From the NCBI GenBank assembly GCA_015067945.1, contig SVLM01000018.1, forward strand, positions 1-40,611: a DNA stretch of 40,611 nucleotides, in the 5' to 3' direction. Under the pieces are notes generated by a model. It made no database searches. It had not been told where the DNA came from and saw only the letters and a program-made list of their open reading frames with translations. Below are positions 33,680 to 40,611 of this stretch, one piece after another; positions within the stretch are counted from its first letter, which is position 1; each line of letters opens with the position of its first letter. The position numbers and the translations under genes were made by a program. Origin of the DNA: Oscillospiraceae bacterium. Lineage in GTDB: Bacteria > Bacillota > Clostridia > Oscillospirales > Oscillospiraceae.

Positions 33680-35485
33680 TTAGTCAACGGTCTCGTAGTC
33701 GGCATCCACCACATTGTCATCGCCGGGCTGTGCACCGGACTGACCCTGGGGATTTGCCTGCTGATACAGCTTCTCGGACACTGCGTAGAAGGCCTTCTGG
33801 ACTTCCTCGGTAGCGGCCTTGATGGCAGAAACGTCGTTGCCCTTGTTGACTTCCTTCAGGTTGTCAACGGCAGCCTGAATGGAGGCCTTCTCCTCTTCGC
33901 TGATCTTGTCGCCCAGATCTGCCAGAGTCTTTTCGGTCTGGTAGACGGTCTGGTCGGCCATGTTGTGGGTGTCCACTTCTTCCTTCTTGGCCTTATCCTC
34001 GGCGGCGAACTGCTCGGCTTCCTTTACAGCCTTGTCTATGTCTTCCTGGCTCAGGTTGGTGGAAGCGGTGATGGAGATGTTCTGCTCCTTGCCGGTACCC
34101 AGATCCTTTGCAGAAACCTTCACGATGCCGTTGGCGTCGATGTCGAAGGCGACTTCGATCTGAGGCACGCCACGGGGAGCCGGAGCAATGCCACTGAGCT
34201 GGAAGCGGCCCAGGGTCTTGTTATAGGCAGCCATCTCACGCTCGCCCTGCAGCACGTGAACCTCAACGGAGGTCTGGCCGTCAGCAGCGGTGGAGAAGAT
34301 CTGGCTCTTACGGGTGGGGATGGTGGTGTTGCGGTCGATCAGTCTGGTGAACACACCGCCCATGGTCTCGATGCCCAGGGACAGAGGGGTAACGTCCAGC
34401 AGCAGGATATCCTGCACATCGCCGGTCAGCACGCCGCCCTGAATGGCAGCACCCAGTGCCACGCACTCATCGGGGTTGATGCCCTTGAAGCCTTCCTTGC
34501 CGGTGATGCCCTTAACGGCTTCCTGAACAGCAGGGATACGGGTAGAGCCGCCAACCAGCAGAACCTTATCCAGATCGCTGGGCTGCATGCCGGCATCGGC
34601 CAGGGCCTGACGAACGGGCTTCAGAGTCCGCTCAACCAGATCGGCAGTCAGCTCGTTGAACTTTGCACGGGTCAGGGACACGTCCAAATGCTTGGGGCCG
34701 GTGGCATCGGCGGTGATATAGGGCAGGTTGATCTGGGTGGAGGTCACGCCGGACAGCTCGATCTTGGCCTTCTCGGCAGCTTCCTTCAGACGCTGCATAG
34801 CAGCCTTGTCCTTGGACAGGTCGATGCCCTCTTCCTTCTTGAACTCAGCTACCAGATAGCTCATGATCCGCTCGTCGAAGTCGTCGCCGCCCAGACGGGT
34901 GTCGCCGTTGGTGGCCTTAACCTCAACCAGACCGTCGCCAATCTCCAGAATGGAAACGTCGAAAGTACCGCCGCCCAGGTCGTAGACCATGATCTTCTGC
35001 TCGTTTTCCTTGTCCAGACCGTAGGCCAGAGCAGCAGCGGTGGGCTCGTTGACGATACGCTTGACCTCCAGACCGGCGATCTTGCCGGCGTCCTTGGTGG
35101 CCTGACGCTGAGAGTCGGAGAAGTAGGCAGGAACGGTGATGACTGCCTCAGTGACGGTGGTGCCCAGGTAAGCCTCAGCATCCGCCTTCAACTTCTGCAG
35201 GATCATGGCACTGATCTCCTGAGGAGTGAACTTCTTGTCGTCGATGTCCACATGGTAGTTCTCACCCATGTGACGCTTGATGGAAGAGATGGTGCGGCCT
35301 GCGTTGGTCACAGCCTGACGCTTTGCAACCTGACCGACCATACGCTCACCGGTCTTGGAGAATGCAACAACGGAAGGGGTGGTGCGGGCACCCTCTGCGT
35401 TGGCGATGACAACAGGCTCGCCGCCTTCCAGAACTGCCACGCAGGAATTGGTGGTACCAAGGTCAATACCGATAATCTTACTCAT
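33680..35485 (-). CDS. dnaK: Chaperone protein DnaK (Hsp70)
   Basis: The 601-residue protein starts [20 protein letters not shown] after TAGGAGG. It has the Hsp70 nucleotide-binding domain (about 1-360; [39 protein letters not shown]), the linker, the substrate-binding domain (about 370-510) and the helical lid, ending [13 protein letters not shown]. It works with DnaJ and GrpE in ATP-driven refolding. It is the third gene of the operon under HrcA/CIRCE. Confidence 0.98.
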   Translation of the reverse strand: MSKIIGIDLGTTNSCVAVLEGGEPVVIANAEGARTTPSVVAFSKTGERMVGQVAKRQAVTNAGRTISSIKRHMGENYHVDIDDKKFTPQEISAMILQKLKADAEAYLGTTVTEAVITVPAYFSDSQRQATKDAGKIAGLEVKRIVNEPTAAALAYGLDKENEQKIMVYDLGGGTFDVSILEIGDGLVEVKATNGDTRLGGDDFDERIMSYLVAEFKKEEGIDLSKDKAAMQRLKEAAEKAKIELSGVTSTQINLPYITADATGPKHLDVSLTRAKFNELTADLVERTLKPVRQALADAGMQPSDLDKVLLVGGSTRIPAVQEAVKGITGKEGFKGINPDECVALGAAIQGGVLTGDVQDILLLDVTPLSLGIETMGGVFTRLIDRNTTIPTRKSQIFSTAADGQTSVEVHVLQGEREMAAYNKTLGRFQLSGIAPAPRGVPQIEVAFDIDANGIVKVSAKDLGTGKEQNISITASTNLSQEDIDKAVKEAEQFAAEDKAKKEEVDTHNMADQTVYQTEKTLADLGDKISEEEKASIQAAVDNLKEVNKGNDVSAIKAATEEVQKAFYAVSEKLYQQANPQGQSGAQPGDDNVVDADYETVD

Positions 35486-35535
35486 AATGTTTTCCTCCTA
35501 TATGAAACTTAAAATTATTAACACGGTTATCTTGG

Positions 35536-35665
35536 CCCCTTCTTTGAGGGGGCTGTCAAATTGCCGATCTTAGGCAATTTGACTGGGGGAGTTCGTTTGC
35601 TATCCGACAACTCCCTCCGTCACGGCTTTCGCCGTGCCACCTCCCTCCAAGAGGGAGGCAAGGGG
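35536..35665. repeat. Multi-hairpin repeat R3 in the grpE-dnaK junction
   Basis: About 130 bp with four nested stems: GTCAAATTGCC/GGCAATTTGAC, GGGAGTT/AACTCCC, CACGGC/GCCGTG and CTCCCTC/GAGGGAG. This architecture is typical of dispersed palindromic elements in Clostridia. Only one full copy is in the window; a related fragment lies inside R2 copy 1. Confidence 0.75.
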
Positions 35666-35670
35666 TTTGG

Positions 35671-36180
35671 TTAGTTCGCGACCTGCACCATGGCAAACCG
35701 CACGATCTTATCACCCATCTTACAGCCCTGCTGAAACACCTGGGTGATGGTGTTTTCGGGAATGGTCTCATCATCAACATGGAGCACCGCGTTGTGCAGG
35801 TTGGGGTCAAACTGATCGCCCTGTGCACCGTAGATCTCCACGCCCAGGCTGTCAAGGATCTTCACCAGCTCAGCCATGGTCATCTCCACGCCTTTTTTGT
35901 AGGCGGCGTCCTGGGTGTCCTGCTGCAATGCCCGGGACAGATTGTCGTACACCGGCAGCATCTTTTCCACTGCATCTGCCCGGCCATTGAAGAAGGATTG
36001 CTCCTTTTCCTTGGCGGTACGCTTGCGGAAATTGTCGTATTCCGCAGCCAGCCGCAGGTGGGCATCATGCTCTGCATTATATTTTTCCTCAAAGGGGTTG
36101 ACCTCAGGAGTTTCCTCAACGATCTCCTCCACAACCTCTTCGGCTACGGGTTCTTGCTTCTGTTTTTCCTTTTTCGCCAC
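35671..36180 (-). CDS. grpE: Nucleotide exchange factor GrpE
   Basis: The GTG at 36180 (VAKKEKQKQ) is 8 nt after GGAGG. An in-frame ATG at 36195 overlaps that site, and the longer frame to 36276 only reads through the R1 repeat. The 169-residue protein has a charged N-terminal segment, a long coiled coil (about 35-85; RLAAEYDNFRKRTAKEKEQ) and the C-terminal beta domain (VGDKIVRFAMVQVAN-like ending). It releases ADP from DnaK. Confidence 0.95.
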   Translation of the reverse strand: MAKKEKQKQEPVAEEVVEEIVEETPEVNPFEEKYNAEHDAHLRLAAEYDNFRKRTAKEKEQSFFNGRADAVEKMLPVYDNLSRALQQDTQDAAYKKGVEMTMAELVKILDSLGVEIYGAQGDQFDPNLHNAVLHVDDETIPENTITQVFQQGCKMGDKIVRFAMVQVAN

Positions 36181-36204
36181 GTTTCTTTCCTCCATACACA
36201 CCCT

Positions 36205-36297
36205 GTCATTGCGAACCAGTGTGCACACTGGTGTGGCAATCTCCTGAATATTTCGCCCCAACCGGGGGATTGCCACGGCCTGCGGCCTCGCAATGAC
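36205..36297. repeat. Dispersed palindromic repeat R1, copy 3
   Basis: 93 bp from GTCATTGCGA to TCGCAATGAC in the hrcA-grpE junction; closest to copy 1, sharing GAACCAG.GTGCACACTGG near the left end. Confidence 0.85.
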
Positions 36298-36353
36298 AAA
36301 AACTCAGAATATCCCACGCCAGTCTGAGGACTGGCTCGGAACGACACGATATA

Positions 36354-37415
36354 TTAGTTTTCTTCTGTGCTTTCCGGCAGCTTGGGCTGCTCAGGCTTGG
36401 CAAACATTTTAGACAGACTCTCTGCAAAATAGCTCAACCGGGCAGTGACCTTCGCGTAGTCCATACGGGTGGGGCCAACCACACCGATCATACCCTGCAG
36501 GCCGTCGCCGATGTCAAACTTCGTCATAACAACGGAAGTATCCTTCAGCTCCTCAGCCACATTTTCCGGGCCTACCAGAACCCGGGTGCCGTTGGCATTC
36601 TGCATGACAGCAGGCAGGTTCACCAAAGCATCCTCATCCAGAGTGGTCATCATCCGCTGGGCCTTGTCGATATCCCGGTACTCCGGCTGATGCAGCAGTC
36701 TTGCCTGTCCGGCAACGGCCATGTTGGTACTGGCACTGCGACGCAGGGTCTCCACCGCAAACTCCACAACCACCGGCACTAAGCTGGCAGCGGCACCGGC
36801 GGAGGCCATCACACGCTCCATCAAAGCGGCGGTAAATTCCTCCGGATAGATGTCAATCATGGTGGCATTGAGCAATGCACACAGAAGCTTCAAATCATTT
36901 TCTGCCACATTCAGGGGCAGCTTGATCAGCTTGTTCACCACTTCTTCGTTGCTGAGCATCAGCACCAGAATGAAGCTACCGCTTCCGGCCAAAATCAGCT
37001 CATACCGCTTAACCTTCGCTCCACCCTGCCGGGAGGCAACAGAGATGGCCGGCAGATCGGTGGCCTGAGATACCAGCTTTGCCACACGCTCTACCATTTT
37101 ATCCACACGCTGCATCTTTTCCTCGATGGCCATGTTGATGGAATGGGCTTCGTCCATGCTCAGGCGATATTCCGCCATCAGCTCATCCACATACAGCCGA
37201 TAGCCTGCAGCAGAGGGAATCCGTCCGGCACTGGTGTGGGGCTGCTCCAGATAGCCCATGGCTGTCAGGTCCGCCATCTCATTACGGATGGTGGCGGAAG
37301 AGTAGTTCATATCCGGCAGCTCGGCGATGGCCTTGGAGCCTACGGGCTCTGCTGTGCGGATATACAGGTCTACGATACAGCGCAGAACCTTCTTTTTCCG
37401 ATCGGTCATTTCCAT
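36354..37415 (-). CDS. hrcA: Heat-inducible transcription repressor HrcA
   Basis: The 353-residue protein starts MEMTDRKKKVLRCIVDLYI after AAAGGA. It has the N-terminal winged helix (about 1-75; SSATIRNEMADLTAMGYLEQPHTSAGRIPS is the family signature region), a GAF-like domain and the C-terminal region with GLQGMIGVVGPTRMDYAKV. It binds CIRCE and represses this operon until heat titrates GroEL. First gene of the operon, so it is autoregulated. Confidence 0.97.
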   Translation of the reverse strand: MEMTDRKKKVLRCIVDLYIRTAEPVGSKAIAELPDMNYSSATIRNEMADLTAMGYLEQPHTSAGRIPSAAGYRLYVDELMAEYRLSMDEAHSINMAIEEKMQRVDKMVERVAKLVSQATDLPAISVASRQGGAKVKRYELILAGSGSFILVLMLSNEEVVNKLIKLPLNVAENDLKLLCALLNATMIDIYPEEFTAALMERVMASAGAAASLVPVVVEFAVETLRRSASTNMAVAGQARLLHQPEYRDIDKAQRMMTTLDEDALVNLPAVMQNANGTRVLVGPENVAEELKDTSVVMTKFDIGDGLQGMIGVVGPTRMDYAKVTARLSYFAESLSKMFAKPEQPKLPESTEEN

Positions 37416-37430
37416 AGCTGCTTTCCTTTC

Positions 37431-37457
37431 TTAGCACTCATTGTCTCCGAGTGCTAA
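37431..37457. promoter_or_regulatory. CIRCE operator
   Basis: A perfect TTAGCACTC-N9-GAGTGCTAA, 16 nt before hrcA, is the HrcA binding site. Confidence 0.97.
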
Positions 37458-37461
37458 GCAG

Positions 37462-37490
37462 AGTATACCGCAGAGTGCTAAAATTGTCAA
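37462..37490 (-). promoter_or_regulatory. Sigma-A promoter of the hrcA operon, with an extra CIRCE half-site
   Basis: On the minus strand TTGACA (37490-37485), a 17-nt spacer and TATACT (37467-37462) form a strong promoter just upstream of CIRCE. The spacer contains another complete half-site TTAGCACTC (37481-37473), 24 bp from the matching CIRCE arm. Confidence 0.9.
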
Positions 37491-37552
37491 GGGGGAGAAA
37501 TATAAATTATTTTTGAACATTTTTTCCAGGCTATACATTTTACATGTTTTGT

Positions 37553-37667
37553 GTCATCCTTCGCTCCGCTCAGAATGACAAACTTGTTGGTTGGCTGTAG
37601 GGGAGGGTCTTGACCCTCCCGTCAACGGTGGCACAGTGTCCGAGGGAGGGTCAAGACCCTCCCCTAC
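37553..37667. repeat. Dispersed composite repeat R2, copy 3 (short)
   Basis: It contains CATCCTTCGCTCCGCTCAGA and two inverted GGGAGGGTC-type palindromes (about 37601-37620 and 37644-37664) that end CTAC. It lies in the divergent hrcA-ppdK gap; the remaining AT-rich stretch 37491-37552 shows no gene. Confidence 0.8.
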
Positions 37668-37714
37668 AAATTAAAAATATTTATAAAAAACATAATAAAA
37701 TGTAGGAAAAACGT

Positions 37715-37743
37715 TTGCTTTTTTCCATTCTATGTGCTATACT
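37715..37743 (+). promoter_or_regulatory. Sigma-A promoter of ppdK
   Basis: TTGCTT (37715-37720), a 17-nt spacer and TATACT (37738-37743) give a leader of about 80 nt. Confidence 0.75.
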
Positions 37744-37829
37744 GTACGCGCATTATTATGCTATCTAATAAAAATGACAAAAATTGGACGGCAAAAGGAC
37801 CGTCCTCACTAAAGAAAGGGGTAATTCCA

Positions 37830-40451
37830 ATGCACAAGTATGTTTACCTGTTCACCGAAGGCAACGGTTCCATGCGTGAGCTGCTGGGCGGCAAGGGTGC
37901 GAACCTGGCCGAAATGACCAACATCGGTCTGCCTGTCCCTCAGGGCTTCACCATTTCCACCGAGGCCTGCACTCAGTACTACGAAGACGGCCGCCAGATC
38001 AACGCCGATATCCAGGCTCAGATCATGGAGCACGTCGCCAAGCTGGAATCCATCACCGGCAAGAAGTTCGGTGACAAGGAGAATCCTCTGCTGGTTTCCG
38101 TCCGTTCCGGTGCCCGTGCTTCCATGCCCGGCATGATGGACACTATCCTGAACCTGGGTCTGAACGAAGATGTTGTTAATGTTCTGGCTACCAAGTCCGG
38201 CAATCCCCGCTGGGCCTGGGACTGCTACCGCCGCTTTATCCAGATGTACTCCGACGTCGTTATGGAAGTCGGTAAGAAGTACTTCGAGGCTCTGATCGAC
38301 GAAATGAAGGAGAAGAAGGGCGTCGTGCAGGACGTTGAGCTGACCGCTGACGATCTGAAGGAGCTGGCAGGCCAGTTCAAGGCTGAGTACAAGGCCAAGA
38401 TCGGCACCGACTTCCCCTCCGATCCCGTTGAGCAGCTGATGGGTGCTGTCAAGGCCGTGTTCCGCTCCTGGGACAACCCCCGTGCCAACATCTACCGCCG
38501 CGAGAACGACATTCCCTACTCCTGGGGCACCGCTGTTAACGTCCAGTCCATGGCCTTCGGCAACATGGGTGACGACTGCGGTACCGGTGTTGCTTTCACC
38601 CGTGACCCCGCCACCGGTAAGCGTGGCCTGATGGGCGAGTTCCTGACCAACGCTCAGGGCGAAGACGTTGTCGCCGGCGTTCGTACTCCCATGCCCATCT
38701 CTGAAATGGCTGACAAGTTCCCCGAGGCATTTGCTCAGTTCGAGAAGGTTTGCCAGATTCTGGAAGACCACTATCGTGACATGCAGGACATGGAGTTCAC
38801 CGTTGAGAACGGCAAGCTGTACATGCTGCAGACCCGTAACGGCAAGCGTACCGCTCCCGCTGCTCTGAAGATCGCCTGCGATCTGGTGGACGAGGGTATG
38901 ATCGACGAGAAGAAGGCCGTTTCCATGATCGATCCCCGCAACCTGGACACCCTGCTGCATCCCCAGTTCGATGCCAAGGCTCTGAAGGCCGCCGAGCCCA
39001 TCGGCAAGGCTCTGCCCGCTTCCCCCGGTGCTGCTGCCGGTAAGATCGTCTTCACCGCTGAGGACGCCAAGGAATGGGCTGCCCGTGGCGAGAAGGTGGT
39101 TCTGGTTCGTCTGGAAACCTCTCCCGAGGATATCGAAGGCATGATGGCCGCTCAGGGCATCCTGACCGTCCGTGGCGGTATGACCTCTCACGCTGCCGTT
39201 GTCGCCCGTGGCATGGGTACCTGCTGTGTCTCCGGCTGCACCGACATCAAGATGGACGAGGAGAACAAGGTGTTCACTCTGGGTGGCAAGACCTTCCACG
39301 AGGGCGACGAGCTGTCCCTGGATGGCTCCACCGGTAACATTTACGACGGCCTGATCGCTACCAAGGACGCTGAGATCGCCGGCGAGTTCGGCCGCATCAT
39401 GGCCTGGGCTGACCAGTACCGCACTCTGAAGGTCCGCACCAACGCCGACTCCCCCCGTGACGCCATCAAGGCTCGCGAGCTGGGTGCAGAAGGCATCGGC
39501 CTGTGCCGTACCGAGCATATGTTCTTCGAGGAAGGCCGTATTGCTTCCTTCCGCGAGATGATCTGCTCCGACACTGTTGAGGAGCGCGAGGCTGCTCTGG
39601 CTAAGATCATGCCCATGCAGCAGGCTGACTTCGAGGGTCTGTACGAGGCTATGGAAGGCAACCCCGTTTGCATCCGCTTCCTGGATCCCCCGCTGCACGA
39701 GTTCGTGCCCACCACTGAGGAAGACATCGCTGCTCTGGCTGCTTCTCAGGGCAAGACCGTTGAGGACATCAAGAACATCATTGCTTCCCTGCATGAGTTC
39801 AACCCCATGATGGGTCACCGTGGCTGCCGTCTGAGCGTCACCTACCCCGAGATCGCTGCTATGCAGACCAAGGCTGTCATCCGTGCAGCTCTGGCTGTTA
39901 AGGGCCGTCATCCCGAGTGGAACATCGTTCCCGAGATCATGATCCCCCTGGTTGGCGATGTCAAGGAGCTGAAGTTCGTTAAGAGCGTCGTTGTTTCCAC
40001 CGCTGACGCTGAGATCGCCGCTTCCGGCATTGAGCTGAAGTACGAGGTCGGCACCATGATCGAGATTCCCCGTGCCTGCCTGACCGCTGACGAGATCGCT
40101 CAGGAAGCTGAGTTCTTCTGCTTCGGCACCAACGACCTGACCCAGATGACCTTCGGCTTCAGCCGTGACGACGCCGGCAAGTTCCTGGATGCTTACTACA
40201 GCACCAAGATCTACGAGAACGATCCCTTCGCAAAGCTGGATCAGACCGGTGTTGGCATGCTGATGGAGATGGCTGTTGCCAAGGGCAAGGCTTCCGGCAA
40301 GAATCTGCACTACGGCATCTGCGGCGAGCACGGCGGCGACCCCGTCTCCGTTGAGTTCTGCCACAAGATCGGCCTGGACTACGTGTCCTGCAGCCCCTTC
40401 CGCGTGCCCATCGCCCGTCTGGCCGCCGCACAGGCTGCTATCAAGGGCTAA
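37830..40451 (+). CDS. ppdK: Pyruvate, phosphate dikinase
   Basis: The ATG at 37830 (MHKYVYLF) has AAAGGGG 8 nt upstream; the in-frame start at 37734 lies in the promoter. The 873-residue protein has the ATP-grasp domain (about 1-340; GGKGANLAEM, SVRSGARASMPGMMDTILNLG), the phosphohistidine domain with His454 (GGMTSHAAVVARG) and the PEP/pyruvate barrel with Cys831 (GICGEHGGD). Both residues sit where the Clostridium symbiosum enzyme has them. It interconverts pyruvate, ATP and phosphate with PEP, AMP and pyrophosphate. Codon use is strongly biased, unlike its neighbours, suggesting very high expression. Confidence 0.98.
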   Translation: MHKYVYLFTEGNGSMRELLGGKGANLAEMTNIGLPVPQGFTISTEACTQYYEDGRQINADIQAQIMEHVAKLESITGKKFGDKENPLLVSVRSGARASMPGMMDTILNLGLNEDVVNVLATKSGNPRWAWDCYRRFIQMYSDVVMEVGKKYFEALIDEMKEKKGVVQDVELTADDLKELAGQFKAEYKAKIGTDFPSDPVEQLMGAVKAVFRSWDNPRANIYRRENDIPYSWGTAVNVQSMAFGNMGDDCGTGVAFTRDPATGKRGLMGEFLTNAQGEDVVAGVRTPMPISEMADKFPEAFAQFEKVCQILEDHYRDMQDMEFTVENGKLYMLQTRNGKRTAPAALKIACDLVDEGMIDEKKAVSMIDPRNLDTLLHPQFDAKALKAAEPIGKALPASPGAAAGKIVFTAEDAKEWAARGEKVVLVRLETSPEDIEGMMAAQGILTVRGGMTSHAAVVARGMGTCCVSGCTDIKMDEENKVFTLGGKTFHEGDELSLDGSTGNIYDGLIATKDAEIAGEFGRIMAWADQYRTLKVRTNADSPRDAIKARELGAEGIGLCRTEHMFFEEGRIASFREMICSDTVEEREAALAKIMPMQQADFEGLYEAMEGNPVCIRFLDPPLHEFVPTTEEDIAALAASQGKTVEDIKNIIASLHEFNPMMGHRGCRLSVTYPEIAAMQTKAVIRAALAVKGRHPEWNIVPEIMIPLVGDVKELKFVKSVVVSTADAEIAASGIELKYEVGTMIEIPRACLTADEIAQEAEFFCFGTNDLTQMTFGFSRDDAGKFLDAYYSTKIYENDPFAKLDQTGVGMLMEMAVAKGKASGKNLHYGICGEHGGDPVSVEFCHKIGLDYVSCSPFRVPIARLAAAQAAIKG

Positions 40452-40518
40452 GAATTAACCCCTTAACGAATCCCCTCGGATTTCTGAACAGAACCAGTAA
40501 AAACGGACAATAGACAAA

Positions 40519-40560
40519 ATCCCCCCTGATGTAGGATAATAACTACACCAGGGGGGATTA
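40519..40560. repeat. Long hairpin overlapping the ribosome binding site of the last gene
   Basis: 17-nt arms AATCCCCCCTGATGTAG (40519-40535) and CTACACCAGGGGGGATT (40544-40560) pair with one mismatch across an 8-nt loop. The GGGGGG serves as the ribosome binding site of the gene at 40564, so readthrough transcripts would hide it. It could also be the end of an insertion sequence or the ppdK terminator (no T run). Confidence 0.7.
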
Positions 40561-40563
40561 ATT

Positions 40564-40611
40564 ATGAGCAAACGAAGATACACCAATATGGTTGCCTTAC
40601 TGCCCACAATT
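40564..40611 (+). CDS. Start of a probable IS transposase (IS3-type orfA-like), cut by window edge
   Basis: Only 16 codons are visible (MSKRRYTNMVALLPTI). The opening resembles helix-turn-helix orfA proteins of IS3-type elements common in Clostridia. A good GGGGGG site lies 7 nt upstream within a hairpin. The identification rests on a very short stretch. Confidence 0.4.
   Translation, partial: MSKRRYTNMVALLPTI

Noticed and set aside
33629..35512. A 627-codon plus-strand open frame opposite dnaK
   Set aside because: A shadow of dnaK; no recognisable domain or ribosome binding site.
36181..36276. N-terminal extension of GrpE
   Set aside because: It only translates the R1 repeat; the GTG at 36180 has a GGAGG at the right distance.
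30046..37667. Repeats considered as a CRISPR array
   Set aside because: Copies are kilobases apart, palindromic and variable, with genes between them and no spacer structure.
37809..40364. An 851-codon minus-strand open frame opposite ppdK
   Set aside because: It exists because of the strongly biased codon use of ppdK, which has all catalytic motifs on the plus strand.

Overview
The window looks like chromosome of a gut-type, low-to-mid GC Firmicute of class Clostridia, probably Oscillospiraceae-like. The evidence is the HrcA/CIRCE heat-shock operon, AGGAGG-type ribosome binding sites, sigma-A promoters, Clostridium-type pyruvate phosphate dikinase, YmfF/YmfH M16 peptidases, LplB/YtcP-type sugar permeases, and dispersed palindromic repeats (GTCATTGCGA...TCGCAATGAC and GGGAGGGTC.GACCCTCCC). 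No tRNA, rRNA or CRISPR array was seen.

Region 1 (1-21.4 kb) is an accessory carbohydrate locus. A 12-gene minus-strand operon runs from about 21.25 kb down to 5.5 kb: enolase-superfamily sugar-acid dehydratase, lipoprotein with a ComEC-like metallo-beta-lactamase (MBL) domain, two CUT1 ABC permeases, solute-binding lipoprotein, YesL/DUF624 protein, GH28-like beta-helix protein, RraA-like lyase, SDR dehydrogenase, two beta-helix surface proteins and a YbhE-type lactonase. An AraC-family regulator lies on the plus strand (4563-5420). Divergent from it is a very large secreted protein that runs off the left edge (beta-helix, two repeated sandwich-like domains, MBL domain, Cys-pair tail). Two 63-bp elements, about 81% identical and carrying half-sites 21 bp apart, sit before the large secreted gene / araC and before the 12-gene operon. 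They are the likely AraC-regulator operators and tie the locus into one regulon. The enzyme set (SDR, lactonase, dehydratase, RraA-like lyase) would make a coherent non-phosphorylative oxidative route for a sugar released from a pectin-like polymer. This is inference.

Region 2 (21.4-32 kb) is housekeeping: a ZIP metal transporter, a CASTOR/POLLUX-type RCK channel flanked by two almost identical terminators, an M16 peptidase pair with lgt, prmA with a membrane-anchored DUF4015 glycosidase-like protein, and a dCMP-deaminase-like gene with an AlaX-type alanyl-tRNA editing gene.

Region 3 (32-37.5 kb) is the hrcA-grpE-dnaK-dnaJ operon on the minus strand, with a canonical promoter plus CIRCE and an extra CIRCE half-site. 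A dispersed repeat sits in every intergenic junction.

Region 4 (37.5-40.6 kb) holds ppdK on the plus strand with its promoter, then a 17-bp-arm hairpin and the first 16 codons of a gene that resembles an IS-type helix-turn-helix transposase orfA.
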